Source of the DNA: Euleptes europaea | Lineage: Eukaryota; Chordata; Lepidosauria; Squamata; Sphaerodactylidae | Length of the DNA stretch: 64,000 nt | Reading direction: 5' to 3' | Assembly: GCF_029931775.1 (NCBI RefSeq) | Contig: NC_079332.1 | Coordinates: 756,501 to 820,500, forward strand | Shown here: positions 52,941 through 64,000 of the stretch, piece after piece | Layout: the number at the start of each line of letters is the position of its first letter | Numbering within the stretch: position 1 is the stretch's first letter | The notes under the pieces: model-generated | What the model saw: only the letters and a program-made list of their open reading frames with translations | The model's database searches: none | Told to the model about the DNA's origin: nothing | Program-made: the position numbers and the translations under genes

Positions 52941-53401
52941 GCGCTACTGGCAACTGCAACTTTTTTCCCCTGTCACGTTCTGTTTTATGAAGCGGTTTGC
53001 TTTTGAAGAGAGGTATCTGCATGTTTGGTATCTTATTCAAAAACTATGAAGAGAAGGCGAGATGAAATGCAAACTGAAGCCAAAACGGCAGGTTGCTAAA
53101 ACTGGTTGGGCCTTTTGTTTGTTTTTTAGTCTCCAGCCAATCTGTTAATGTGACATATGACAATGAGGACAGGTTTCCCTGTCTGTCTATTGCAGGAAAA
53201 GGTCCCCCCCCCCTTTAATGATAAAGAAGCTGTATTGGAATAATTGGAGGAGGAAAAGGGAGGCATAGCTGGACTTTCTCTGAAAAGAAAGTTAACCTGT
53301 TTCTACTCCTGCAGCATAGAGACTTGACAGACACACACGGGAAATATTGCCTTTCTGAAGTGGCTGCTGGGAGGACGTGACAGAGGGCGAAGGAGTTATA
53401 A

Positions 53402-53620
53402 GATGCTTTAAGGTAAAGGTCTCCCTGTGCAAGCACTGGGTCATTCCTGACCCACGGGGTGACATCACATCCCGGCGTTTACTAGGCAGACTTTTTTGTT
53501 TTACGGGGTGGTTTGCCAGTGCCTTCCCCAGTCATCTTCCCTTTACCCCCAGCAAGCTGGATACTCATTTTACCGACCTCAGAAGGATGGAAGGCTGAGT
53601 CAACCTTGAGACGGCTACCC
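53402..53620 (+). repeat. Interspersed repeat family G
   Basis: AAGGTAAAGGTCTCCCTGTGC, GGGTCATTCCTGACCCACGG, CATCACATCCCGGCG and CTGAGTCAACCTTGAG form a phrase I recall from other lizard genomes. It is unnamed here and single-copy in this window. Confidence 0.55.
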
Positions 53621-53624
53621 GAAA

Positions 53625-53850
53625 CCAAGATGCTTTAGAGGTCACCTCATCCAACACACACACACATAATCCAGAAATAGAGCATGCCGAATAGCCTCTG
53701 CTCGAAGACCTCCAGTGAGGAAGAGACACCCCCACACACACCTGTCCTGAGGTAACTGGTTCCATCCTCAAACTGCTCCCCCTGGGAGCAAATCTGTCCT
53801 AACGTTCACACAAAAATCTCCTCCCCTTGAATTTGGCCTACCGAGTCTTG
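53625..53850 (-). mobile_element. Old CR1/L2-like LINE tail
   Basis: GAAGACCTCCAGTGAGGAAG, GGTAACTGGTTCCATCCTC and CTGTCCTAACGTTC parallel the CR1 tail layout but are strongly diverged, so this is an older relative. It contains a CA microsatellite at 53,656. Confidence 0.5.
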
Positions 53851-53907
53851 CTTTTTGGAACAGCGGAGGACAAAAAAACGGGGGAGAATGAAGTGCACCC
53901 TGGACAG

Positions 53908-54125
53908 CCAGCGTGGTGTAGCGGCTAAAGTGTTTGACTGGGGATCTGGGAGGACCCGGGTTCAAATCCCTGCTCTGCCACGGAAGATCGCTGGGTGACC
54001 TTTGAGCCAGTCACGCTCTCTCGGCCTGAGGGTTGCGATGAGGCACAACGGAGGACCAGAGAAGAGCATATGCAGGTTCGAGTCTCCGTTGTGGAGAAAG
54101 GCAGGATATAACTTAAGTAAATAAT
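53908..54125 (+). repeat. SINE family F
   Basis: Head GTGGTGTAGCGGCTAAAGTG, B box GGTTCAAATCCC, a second GGTTCGAGTCTCC, and end GGCAGGATATAACTTAAGTAAA. Confidence 0.75.
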
Positions 54126-54129
54126 ACCT

Positions 54130-55820
54130 GCAACGGTCTGAGAAGGGAAAGGGAAAACCACAACGACCAGCCAGATCTTTACCTGGGCTTCTGGCCTTTC
54201 TAAACAGGAGAAATTGCACTGGCCCACCAATGCCTTATTTCCCGGCGATCACTGAGGCAGCTGCCGCATTTTATCCGGCCAGTAGAAGCGATGGGGGCAT
54301 TTTCACAACCAAAGGCGAGCAAGAAGTTAAGACAGGATGAGGCAGAGGAGCAATCTCGTGCACGTTTCCAGCACAGATTCCCCAAGACAACTGCTAACGG
54401 AGTCGCAGGTTTTTTTTTCTGAATTAAAATTGGAGACACATCTTGCTTCCGGGCTCAAAAGAGGTTTGGTTTTGCGCTATGCAGGAGTAAGAGTCAAACT
54501 GTGCTCCAAGGAGCCTTATGAGCCACCAAATTAAAAGACGCCAGCAAGCCCATAGCAGTAACTCAGGCAGGGATGCAATGGAGGCTCCTCTCTGGACAAG
54601 TGGGCAGTGGTTGTGCCAGAGGGAAGTCAGTTGCCTACCTCTGGAGACTCAGGCCAGAGCAGCGAATCTCCCTTTCCTGTGGGCTAGATGCTTTAAACTC
54701 ACAAGAACTTTTGCCTTATGAGATTAATTTATCTTCTGTACTAAAACCAGCCTCTTTTCCTCCCCACCCCCAATTTGGGTATTACGGCTCTAAAAGGCAT
54801 TGGATGTGCTAGTAAGAGGGTCTAAATCAGCTAGCTGCCACTTATAATTTTTGTGCGTGAACAGAGGAGGAGGAGTTAGCTTCCTGGAGGCTCAGTGGTA
54901 CAGGCAGCGCTGTGGTTCAGTCCCAGGCAAATAAGTGCCAATACTCCCATCCAACTGTGCAAGGTAGCTCCGCTGGTTCCCGCCGGGGCAGACAGCTGCT
55001 CTGTGCTGGCCTGCCAGAATCAAAAGAGGCGCTCCCAGTCCCAGACTAGCCTCTTACAGAGTTGTCATAAGGATGAAACGAGGAAGGGAGAATTGTGCAC
55101 ACCGCCTTGAGGAAAGGTGGTCTAAAAACATATTTGGCCATCACGTCTCCTGCTTTGGAGCCACCGCCACCAAAGAAAGGGGCAACCGTCTGAGCCGGGA
55201 GGTTGCCTCTGGCACAGCCCAATGCCTCTGGGGTGCTACAGGCAGGGCAGAGCCCTGTCCATGGGGTACAGTCAACTGGAGCGGTCACCTCCGCAGGCCG
55301 AATGGCCAAGAAGGGACTCTTACAGAGCCCCCTGCTCACCTCACCGGGGGGCGGGGGTTAGGGTTGTGCCAGAGGAAAACGAGAACACGTATGTAGGCAT
55401 GAGGCACATACATTCAGAATTGTAATATATAGCACATTAACACCACAGACCAAGACAGATTTTTTTTTTAAACCAGTTAAACAAAACGCAGTCTCCCCCC
55501 TCCCCTTTTTACAGTTAGAACAAGGATCTTCTGGAATGGATTTCTTTATAGTTAGAAAAAATACACTGTACCGAACAGACATTTATTTCACATGTACAAT
55601 CAGTTTAAGGAAACATTTAAATTTTAATTATAGATTCCATCCCCCCATCCCCTAAAATACTGAAACACAATTTTATTTTATTTTTTGTGCTGCTAAAAGG
55701 CCAGTGTTCCCTCTAAGGAAAAATATCGCTACAGTTCTGCTTCTACCCTGTATTAAAACCTAGCCAGGACTGGGCGTTTCAGGTGGTGGTGGGGGGGACA
55801 AGATCTACTTGAGCACAATT
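54130..55820. other. Unassigned sequence, possibly SYNGR3 3'UTR
   Basis: No coding exon recognised. 55,400-55,700 is AT-rich with minus-strand poly(A)-like motifs (ACATTTATTTCACATG). If SYNGR3 has a long 3'UTR it would cross this region. Confidence 0.35.
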
Positions 55821-55824
55821 GGGA

Positions 55825-56030
55825 GGGGCCATGGCTCAGTGGCAGAGCATCTGCTTGATATGCAGAAGATCCCAGGTTCAATCCCTGGCATCTCCAGTTA
55901 AAGGGACTGGGCAGGTGGGTGATGTGAATACGCACCTTTGTCTGAGACCCTGGAGAGCTGCTGCTGGTCTGAGTAGACAATACTTACTTTGATAGACCAA
56001 TGGTCTGGTTCAGCATAAGGCAGCTTCATG
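55825..56030 (+). repeat. SINE family A
   Basis: A plus-oriented copy: CCATGGCTCAGTGGCAGAGC (A box), CCCAGGTTCAATCCCTGGC (B box), then GTCTGAGTAGACAATACTTAC and GCAGCTTCATGTGTTC. It shows the family in its sense orientation. Bases 56,035-57,045 are unique. Confidence 0.92.
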
Positions 56031-57049
56031 TGTTCATTTGTTCATGTGTCATATACGAAACACTTTTGGCTGAAGAAAGGCTATGTCGGTCAGTTTAACC
56101 ATCTCTGAAAATATTTTACCGGCACCCAACCAATATGTCGAATCTGTCTATTTAAAGGCCTCTCTTGGATGGGGAAAGACCTGCCTGAGCTTGGAATAAC
56201 ATACTAATTCTCAGGAGAAGCATGATGCTTTGGGGACTGTAAAAAAACAAAAAACCTATTGATTTTTAGTTGCTGCCTGTGAGAAAAGAAGGTTTAAAAT
56301 TTAAATTCAGTAAGGAAACACTCTCTTACCCGTCCCGCTGAGGAGTTCCAGTTGCCTGGAAAGGCTTATGCATGCATCGCTTTGCTGGATTAGGAACGGT
56401 AGGCATAAATCTGTGTGCATCAGTGGAAGGATGCCATCTACCTGCACTGAACTGTTCTGAATGGGATGCGTGGTCAAAAAGCGAGTCCCCTCCGCTATCT
56501 TTAGTTGTCAAGGCCTGCGGATTTAAGCCAGCATGGTCAGCAAACAGGATTAAACCAAGTGCTCAGAGGCTCAGATTTAAAGACTTCTAAGAGCAACCCC
56601 ATTGGCTTGGTCAGGTGTCCCCAATGGTGCCCTCCATCACCTTTCCTGGCACCCACTCAGTATTTTTAAGAAGTGGGTGGGACCAAGTGGGGGTTTTGTA
56701 CAGCACAACCTCTTGATCGACTGTGCAGATTAAAAGACACCCTGTTCAACGGAACCTCTGCCTGAAACGCCGAAGAGCTACCATGCTGTTATGCATCGCC
56801 TCACTTCCCTGCCATTTGGTGGCTGGCTCTGCCTCCTGCGGCAGCCATTCTGAAGCCGCGTTCGCCAGGTTGTGTCAGGATTCCAAAGGTGCCCCCAAAG
56901 GTTTACCAGGTGAAAATGCAGGTGCTCAAGACAGCCACAAGGGGCCAGCAGCAGACAGCTAGTCACTGTAGGCCACTCAAGAGCCCAGGGCTGCGCACAC
57001 TCTATGCTTGTTTTGCCACCAATAAGCAAATTCTTGTGAAAAAGCAAGC

Positions 57050-57610
57050 TTAACATAAGAAGAACATAAGAAAGGCCCTGCTGGATCAGTCCCAGGCCCA
57101 TCAAGCCCAGCAGTCCGTTCATACAGTGGCCAACCTGATGCCTCCAGGAAGTCCCCAAACAAGACAGCTGCAGCAGCATTGTCTTGCCTGTGTTACAAAG
57201 CACCTAACATATTAGGCACACTCCTGTGATCCTGGAGAGGATAGGTATGCATCATGACTAGTATTCATTTCGACTAGTAGCCATGGATAGCCCTCTCCTC
57301 CATGAACATGTCCACTCCCCTCTTAAAGCCTTAGAACATAAGAGCACAAGAAAGGCTATGCTAGATCAGACCAAGGTCCATCAGGTCTAGCAGTCTGTTC
57401 ACCCAGTGACCAACCAGGTGCCTCTGGGAAGCCCGCAAACAAGACAACTGCAGCAGCAATGTCCTGTGTTCCACAGCACCTGATAAAATGGGCATGCCCC
57501 TCTGATCCTGGAGAGTATAGGCATGCATCATGACTAGTCTCCATTTTGGCCCCACAAGGGGTCAGCAGCAGACAGCTGGTCACTATAGGCCACTCGAGAG
57601 CCCAGGCTGC
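57050..57610 (-). repeat. Repeat family E, two copies in tandem
   Basis: Copies at about 57,050-57,330 and 57,333-57,610, both inverted relative to 25.8 kb (AACATAAGAAAGGCC, GCCAACCTGATGCC, GCATCATGACTAGT). The second also carries CCACAAGGGGTCAGCAGCAGACAGCT; the same phrase occurs alone at 56,936-56,960, so a third, broken copy may precede. Confidence 0.65.
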
Positions 57611-57619
57611 CCCACGAAG

Positions 57620-59120
57620 CATTTGGCCAGGGCTTCAGGTGAGCATTGCAGAATGGATGGAGACACGCCCTGGCAATGCACATAGGAGCTTTTGCCACTG
57701 AATCAGGACCCGTTTTCTGAGATTTAGCCTTTGGGTTTGTTTCTGACCTTTCGTGGCCACACTGCTGGCCACCAGTATGAAATGCTAGTTTTTACTGGAA
57801 TTTCCTTTGCCACAACAGAAGGTGGTGCCTAAATCTGATAGGGTGAACTATGATGGGCTTTTTTTGTTGGGGGGGGGAGGGCCCCTGAAAGGTAGATGTA
57901 AAAAATATTTAAAACAAGAACAATATCCTTGCTATCATTTGGCTCAGCAACATAGGTCTGCATTTGACTAATGGTGGCTAATATAAAGATTTTAAATAAA
58001 ATAAATAAATAATAAATGGGGGGGGCATTCTTTACCATTTTGAAGCGATGGTCTACCCTCGATGGAAATGAGCCAGGCAGGGAAGTCTATATTCCTGCTA
58101 CTCTCTCGCTCTCCCCCACTCCGCCCTGTTTCCAAACACACACACACATTCCTCCTTCTCTTTTGCATTCTGTCCTCGGAGCCATGGCCAAACTGGATCA
58201 AGCCACACCCCACAGAGGGCAAGTGAATGTCTAGGGACTTGTGGGCTGCTCACTCACTTAAAAAACAACAACAACCTAGGTCCTCCCTTTTGCACTTCTG
58301 ACAGGCCTCTTCACCCACCGTCACCCTGTCTCTTTTTCGGACAGCAATGACTTTGACTCTAAAGGGGTACGAAACTATTTCTGCTCTGAAGTGCTCTGAA
58401 TAAACCCCACCGGCGCGAACGGCTACCACAATCCTTGCCTGTGCACTCTTTCAGTAGGGTAAGTATATATATGTGTGTGTGTGTGTGCATATATATGCGC
58501 GGGCAAAATGACATGAAAATAAAACAACCCTGATTTTTTGGCGTTAAAATTTGGCACATTTCCTCAGAATAACCTTTTTCTAGGGGATGAAGGAAGAAAC
58601 AGAAAACAGGGACACAGTGGAGAACAAAGCTCATGGAAGCTACATTCTGGGCTAGCCCTGGAAGCACAAGATGAGCCGTCCACTCGTCTGGTTAGCCGGC
58701 CTGTGGATAGCTTTCGTTTGCGGCAAAGCACCCGCCCCACTGGCCTAAGCTCGCGAGGTGGGAGTAGCAACCTTCCTGGCACTTAGAGAGAACACTGTGG
58801 GCTTTCTGGGCTTCCTCCCCACCCCTTTGTTTTGTTTTATATATTTATATATATATATATTAAAAAAATACCCTTGGACAGGTAAAGACGAGAACCAATT
58901 CACTGTACAGAGTTTCACTGCACAACTAGCTAAGAGTAAGTTTAACTCAGCACGTTTAACTTGCCACATTTGAGGGAGGGGAGAAAGAAATGGTACTTCT
59001 GAATACATTTGCAACCAACCAGTGGGCCTATGCTGCACCACAGAAGAGGACGCGGCTGGTTTCTCTGGGAGGGGTCAGGGGCGTTCATTCCTGCTTTCGA
59101 TACGGCCTCCTGGGAGCCTC
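57620..59120. other. Unique sequence, likely SYNGR3 3'UTR in part
   Basis: Contains TA/TG microsatellites (58,463-58,500 and 58,838-58,860) and AT-rich patches. No coding exon is recognised. The part next to 59,126 should be SYNGR3 3'UTR. Confidence 0.4.
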
Positions 59121-59126
59121 TGCCCT

Positions 59127-62100
59127 TTAGTACGCCGGCACCTGGTAGCCTTTCGGACTGGTGTTCAGGGTCTCGGTGAACGGTGGGCTCTGGTAGGTTT
59201 CCGTGCTCTCCACGCCGCTCCCTGTGGGGTATCCAGGGTACCCCGCGTTGGGGTCGGTGGGAAACTGATCCGTTGCAAAGAGAGACATGTCAGTCCCCAG
59301 GCGGTATCTTTGGAGGGCCTTTATGGTCAGGGCGACCTGGAACAGAACAGGAGAAGGAAACACTGCAGAGGGTTTGCGGCCGCTTGGCTCGAGACGGCTG
59401 GTCTGCCAACCAAACCGAGCAGCCCTTTGTTCCTCTCTGTCCAGCTTCTCATCTGTCTGCTGCTACTGTGGCCTTGCAGATAGATCAGTGCCTGAGGAGG
59501 ACGTGCAGGAAACTGGGGGGTGGGAAATGAGCCCCCCCTCCAGTAAGAGGGTCCCTGTCCTGCACCTCCGCTTTGAAGCTGGGCACCCTCCGTTCACACG
59601 CAGAGGGTTTCATTTTTTAAAAAAGAAAACGACCCTCAGGTTCCTGCATTTCAAAATCCTCTCCCCTGCCCCTTGAGCAAATATCGGGGTGTTGACAATA
59701 AGAGAACTCAGGTTGCAGAGGTCCCATGCACATCGTAACCAGCTTGATTAGAGCAGAGGGGAAATTCTTGGGGGGCAGAAAATTACCGTTCTGACTTGTA
59801 TCTGACAAAGGGAGCCTTGACTCCTGAAAGCTCACACTCCGGGAATCTTGTTGGTCTCCAAAGAGCTACTGGACTCGAACCTACCTGTTCTACTGCAGAC
59901 CAACATGGCTACAACACTCTGGGAAAGAAAAGCAGGTTGACTTCTTTTTTAAAAAGAGGGGAGGCCAAAAGGTTCCTCCAGAGGATGGTCAGTCTGCTTC
60001 AGGCTAAAAATGGCAGAAGGGCCAGGTCAGTCTTAGATGAGAAATTGCCATTGTTGGGCTTCTCGCAGGATATGTTATTAGATCTTGGGAAAACTGAAGC
60101 TTTCACCAAAATTAAAAGGCGCATTAAAGAGCTTGATTGTAACAGCACTACTTTTCGTGCTTGCCGCGTTTGTTCATCCCAGTTCTTCGGAATGCCACCA
60201 ACACGTGGTTTTGCCCGCTTATACTTATTATTTGACAACTCCTCGTCTTTCTAGAGCCTTCTGTTTAGCTAGACTGAGTGCTGACCCCTCTATGGTTATG
60301 CAGGGCAGGGTTTTGAATATACCATACCCAGACAGGACCTGTCCTTGCTCTTCTGGCTGTATTGATTCATTAGCTCAAGCCCTCTTGGAATGGCACTTTT
60401 ATGAGGAACTTCAATCTCGTTATATCTCTCCCCTTTTAACATATAAATCTAATGCCTCTGTGTCTGGCATAATGTCTTTTTTTACTAAGTGACAGGGATC
60501 CCAAGGCTACATTGTCAGTGGCAAGATTTGTTTCAGTCCTTATATCCCTCAAACATTAGATATATGCTTCTCAAGATCAATGGATCAAGGAGCTTCCAAG
60601 GGAGAAAGGAAAGGAAAGGAAAGGCCAGGTCTAGCCTGCCAGCACCAGTCAGTGGTGCGGGTGCAGGTGGGCCTTTGGACCCCCAATCCTGGTGACTGTT
60701 GAAGTCAAAGCCCTGGGAAGGGGCTGGGCAACCCACCCCCTCGCCAATCCCATCTTAAAGGGACTGTGGCAGCCACCTTTCATGATTGGGAAGGGGGGGA
60801 AGAGGGACAACTTACCCAGGAGAGGATGGAGAAGAAGGAGAAGGCGATGGCTGCCCGGGCAGCGTCCCCGGCTTGCGTTGCGCCTTTGCTTGTCGGTGTT
60901 TGTTGCCACTGGTTAGCCAGGAAGCAGAAAGCCACGAACCACAAGAAGGACCAGAAACCTGGAAGGCACCAAAGCCCCCTTGTTAGCACCGAGGGAGGGG
61001 GTCGCTCATGCAACCGGGCTGACCCTGTCATTTGGGGATTCTGTTCTTGCACACAACACCGCCAACTGCTCTGACACTGCGGGGCTCCTGCATCTGGACA
61101 AGCTGCGTGGAAAGGGGGAAATTGGGCAGAGGGCGCTTCCTGTGGTTCTGGGACGCCAAGAGGAAGGAAATGTCACCTGTGGAATTTCCTCCAGCTGTTA
61201 AAGGCACCGTGCGTTTCCCCGCACAGAAGGTTCCCGGTTCAATCCCTGGCATCTCCAGTTAAAGGATTTCAGACAGGGGGTGTTGGCAAAGACCTTTCTC
61301 TGCCTAGGACCCTGGACAGCTCCATGAGAGCCCCGTATACAAAGCAACTCCAGTTTGTTTGATTTTACGTCCTATATTTATAGTCCGCATTTCTCACTGA
61401 GAGTCAGAGCGGATTACACGGAGTTAAGTCGATGCAGTCAATAGGATGTGACATCTAATAAGTAACATACCAGCTCTAGGATTACCAAAACCTGAACACG
61501 CGTAGATACAGAACGAAGATACGATGCTAGAAAATGGCATTGCAGCGGGAGAAAATAATGCAGCAACCGTAGCATAATATGTGCAGCTAACAGATCATAC
61601 ATCACATGGATACACATGAAGCTGCCTTACACTGAATCAGACCCTTGGTCCATCCAAGTCAGACTTGTCTACTCAGACCGGCGGCAGCTCTCCAGGGTCT
61701 CAGGAAGAAAAGGGTCTTTCACCTCACCTACTTGCCTGGTCCCTTTAACGGGAGATGCCACTGGGGATTGAACCTGGGGCCTTCTGCATGACAAGCAGAT
61801 GCTCTGCCACTGAGCCACGGCCCCTCCTGTTCAAAGTAGTCCAGTCCCCAGTCCCTTGCCCTGTATGATAACACCTTGAACTGTTCCTGAACTGATGACC
61901 TTCTCAGAAACACCCTCCTGACCTACCTGAGAAGCCGAGGTCCACGAGGACGGCCCGCTTCCGGTCCTTCACGCTGCTGATCTGCTGGAAATAGAGGTCC
62001 ACCACCAGGAAGAGGCAGCAAGCCAAGAAGGCGATGAGTCCAATGGTGACGCCGTAATTGCAGGCCCCTTCGTGACCGTTGTAGACACACTTCAGGATCG

Positions 62101-62164
62101 GGGACTTCTCGTTGTTGACGTAACCCTCGTTAATGATGGAGCCGAACACAATGATGGAGAAGAT
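59127..62164 (-). CDS. SYNGR3: SYNGR3, synaptogyrin-3 (coding exons 2-4; exon 1 outside the window)
   Basis: Synaptic-vesicle membrane protein with a four-helix MARVEL domain, enriched in neurons and reported to bind the dopamine transporter. Exons seen: complement(61927..62164), complement(60816..60958), complement(59127..59336). Acceptors CTGCAG, TTCCAG and TTCCAG and donors CAG|GTAGGT and TGG|GTAAGT keep the frame. Peptides include GSIINEGYVNN, FQQISSVKDRKRAVLVDLGF, FWSFLWFVAFCF, TQAGDAARAAIAFSFFSILS and, at the cytosolic tail, YRLGTDMSLFATDQF and SPKGYQVPAY. The tail is nearly identical to human SYNGR3 (from memory), which separates it from SYNGR1/2. Exon 1 (about 33 residues) was not found up to 64,000. 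Intron 3 holds an antisense LINE fragment. Confidence 0.95.
59795..60570 (+). mobile_element. LINE ORF2 C-terminal fragment in SYNGR3 intron 3 (antisense)
   Basis: 59,795-59,925 is a separate repeat scrap (GGTCTCCAAAGAGCTACTGG, CTGCAGACCAACATGGC). From about 60,090 the frame encodes AFCLARLSADPSMVMQGRV, PYPDRTCPCSSG and EWHFYEELQSRYISPLL, the CPC-type C-terminal tail of a non-LTR retrotransposon. The frame is open for about 100 codons to 60,492 and appears to continue in another frame (DRDPRATLSVARFVSVLI). The clade is not determined. Confidence 0.65.
61215..61325 (+). repeat. SINE family A, partial
   Basis: Starts at the B box (CCCGGTTCAATCCCTGGC) and continues TCCAGTTAAAGG to GACCCTGGACAGCTCC. 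The head is missing. Confidence 0.75.
61365..61600 (-). repeat. Repeat family H
   Basis: GTCCGCATTTCTCACTGAGAG then GAGCGGATTACACGG matches the copies at 13.43 and 38.03 kb. Confidence 0.45.
61610..61828 (-). repeat. SINE family A in SYNGR3 intron 2
   Basis: Full copy from ACACATGAAGCTGCCTTACAC to CACTGAGCCACGGCCCC on the plus strand, ending 100 bases from exon 2. Confidence 0.9.
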
Positions 62165-62299
62165 CTGCAGGGGGAAGGAGGAGGAGGAATAAAATGGTAA
62201 CACAGTCTCTGCTGCCGAAAGGGTCCCCCAGGCTGAAGGGAGATACCATCACCAGCCACAGCTCGGAAGGAACACCACAGAGAGGGCGAAAGCACAATC

Positions 62300-63280
62300 A
62301 AGAGGCAGTGTAAACAAAATCTTAAGCTTTGGGGAAATGTTATTTATTTTTTTAAATGATCCAGAGGGAGATATATAAAATCAGATTGCAACAGGTAACA
62401 ATAAAACCCTTTATTTCTTCTAGTCCCTTTCCTCCTGGGCTCTTTTTGCACTCAGTATCCCAACTTACAAAACCCCACTGATTGAACTGCTGCAGTGTCA
62501 TGGAATACGTTCCAATTTCTCCGTGTGCGTGCATGTGCGAGGAGCCTTAAAAGTCTCAACATTAATATGAAGCAACAATCTGTCTTTGGACTTCAGGTCT
62601 CTAATAGACTGGCAAGAAACCAGGCAAGCTTTTCCTGGACACGCCCGATGGCGACATGTTTACAACGAAACCAGATTTGCCCCTAAATGTCCCCGGGGCA
62701 CTTGATTAGTTTCTGCTATCAGCTACCAGACCCTCGGTTCTCATCCAGGCTGAGTGACGTTATCAGAGCTGCTACGGGACACCCGTTCACCTCGCCCAGC
62801 CCGTACCACCTAGATATTAATCTCTTCCAGTCGAGTGGATGATTCCTGCCCACACCCGCCGTGAGCGGCAAAATACACCCGACTGTAATGACAAGCAGCA
62901 AAGACCAAGAGGCTGTCGCGGCTCTGTCAGCAAGGAGCTGAAACGCCAGCTCTCTCTTCTTTTTTCCCCCCTCTGGGTTCGCCTTCTAATCTCATTCATA
63001 AATAATGCAAAAACTAATGTTTTCTTTTTTGCTGTTGGAAGCCTCTGACAGCAGTTTAAGGGAAACACACAACCTGTCAGAAGCACGGTGCGATCTGGCA
63101 GCAAGAATAATCGAGACAAGCCAGTCGCGTGGGGTTACTAAGCTGAAGGGTCCGTGGACAAAGAGCCTCCTTTCCCGCCTGGCTCCAAACAGCCTCAGTG
63201 TCCTCACAGGGAACAGGAAAACAACATCAGGTGGGCCTGGTAGATTTTTAGTGCTGACCTAACGGCATACTGCATTTTCC
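62300..63280. other. SYNGR3 intron 1, unique, with a possible regulatory stretch
   Basis: No coding exon recognised. 62,985-63,060 (AATCTCATTCATAAATAATGC, AAAACTAATG, CTGACAGCAG) is AT-rich and repeat-free and could be a conserved non-coding element. Confidence 0.35.
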
Positions 63281-63289
63281 CCCTCCAAG

Positions 63290-63390
63290 GAAGGATGCCC
63301 CTCCTCCCATTTTATTCTCACAACAACCCAGTAAGGTAGGTTAACTCCTGAGATCCTCACAGGCCCAGGGTGACCCAATCAGCTTCACAG
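63290..63390 (-). repeat. SINE family F scrap
   Basis: CATTTTATTCTCACAACAACC, GTAAGGTAGG and AGGGTGACCC match the inverted middle of family F. Confidence 0.5.
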
Positions 63391-63411
63391 CTTCACAGCT
63401 CAGGGCAATTT

Positions 63412-63585
63412 GGGGAGCGGCTGCGGCTCAGTGGAAGAGCTTCTGCTTTGCACGCAGAAGGCCCCAGGTTCACTCCGGGCAGTGTCTCCAGTTAAAAGGA
63501 CCAGGCAGGTAGGTGATGTGGAAGACCTCTGCCTGAGACCTTGGAGAGCTGCTGCCAGTCGGAGTAGACAATACTGACCCAAATT
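63412..63585 (+). repeat. SINE family A, 3'-truncated
   Basis: GCGGCTCAGTGGAAGAGC head, CCCAGGTTCACTCCGGGC B box, and end GGAGTAGACAATACTGACC. Bases 63,590-64,000 show no recognised feature. Confidence 0.85.
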
Positions 63586-64000
63586 GTGTGGAGGGAGATG
63601 GCTGAGTGACTTCTTTGCAGCAGGATTAAAGCTAGGGGTGTTTATGTGTAAGCTAGAGAGAGCACGTGTCAGCCCCACCGATCCAACGCCGTTTCTCCAG
63701 GACAAAAGCTGGCAACCCTAGCTGCAAATTCTCTCTCGCTGCTTCGTCACAATACAAACCCTCTCCAAGCAGAGAGCGCCACCAGCCAAGAGGCTTCTGC
63801 CCTGTGGTAGGAAGAGCAAGAAGAGTGTTTTTTCCGCCCCGTCACTTAACGTTTCAATGACACTTGCGAGCCAGCTGAGAGCTTTCAGCCCTTTTCTCCC
63901 AGGTGCCTGCTTGTTCTGAGCCTTTGAGGCAAGGGCCTAGGAAGAGGATTTCTGTTTGCTTGTTTAGCCCAGCACAAAAGCAGATGCCTTATGCATCTGA

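Noticed and set aside
55840-55900. A tRNA gene (clear A and B boxes)
   Set aside because: The boxes belong to the head of SINE family A, which has about 15 copies here. There is no complete cloverleaf or 3' end of a tRNA.
62200-64000. SYNGR3 exon 1
   Set aside because: I looked on the minus strand for the DPVSFARRPQT-type peptide before a GT donor and did not find it. It must lie beyond 64,000.
1-64000. Endogenous retroviruses, LTR elements, Polintons, CRISPR arrays or bacterial-type operons
   Set aside because: No long terminal repeats, gag/pol/env-like frames, capsid genes or regularly spaced palindromic repeats were seen. The only regular array is the CR1-tail minisatellite.

Overview
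The window is vertebrate nuclear DNA, most likely from a squamate reptile. Its genes are short-intron, GC-rich amniote genes. Its repeats are CR1 3' ends, BovB/RTE LINE pieces, 5S-rRNA-derived SINEs and several tRNA-derived SINE families with lizard-type sequence. Species assignment is inference; no search was possible. Repeat borders below are read by eye and good to about 10-20 bases.

Six host genes are supported by conserved peptide stretches and joinable splice sites. From left to right they are the last exon of CHTF18 (+), GNG13 (-, complete), a PLK1-type polo-like kinase (+, complete, 10 coding exons, 570 aa), neuropeptide W NPW (-, hormone exon), ZNF598 (+, complete, 12 coding exons, 888 aa) and SYNGR3 (-, coding exons 2-4; exon 1 lies beyond the right edge). 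CHTF18/GNG13 and ZNF598/SYNGR3 are tail-to-tail pairs and NPW/ZNF598 is head-to-head, as in human 16p13.3. A PLK1-type gene between GNG13 and NPW does not match the human map.

Layout: 0-2.7 kb CHTF18 and GNG13, with converging poly(A) signals. 2.7-18.5 kb gene-free, with SINEs, CR1 tails, MITE-like elements and AT-rich unique stretches that look like conserved non-coding elements. 18.5-25.2 kb the PLK1-type gene, with a CCAAT/CHR promoter, a G-rich pentamer array in its 5'UTR and introns full of SINEs. 25.2-31.6 kb repeats. 31.6-32.6 kb NPW. 33-40.6 kb repeats and further candidate regulatory sequence, ending in an unusual CR1-tail minisatellite beside the ZNF598 CpG island. 40.6-50.9 kb ZNF598. 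51-59 kb mostly unassigned or SYNGR3 3'UTR plus repeats. 59.1-62.2 kb SYNGR3.

The genes do not form one pathway. They cover cohesion clamp loading (CHTF18), G-protein signalling (GNG13), mitosis (PLK1), a neuropeptide (NPW), ribosome quality control (ZNF598) and synaptic vesicles (SYNGR3). The points most worth a second look are the divergent, displaced PLK1-type gene, a SINE tail that forms one of its splice acceptors, the lost internal dibasic site in NPW, a higher-order CR1-tail minisatellite, and several candidate conserved non-coding elements. I found no clear sign of a wholly new multi-gene system.
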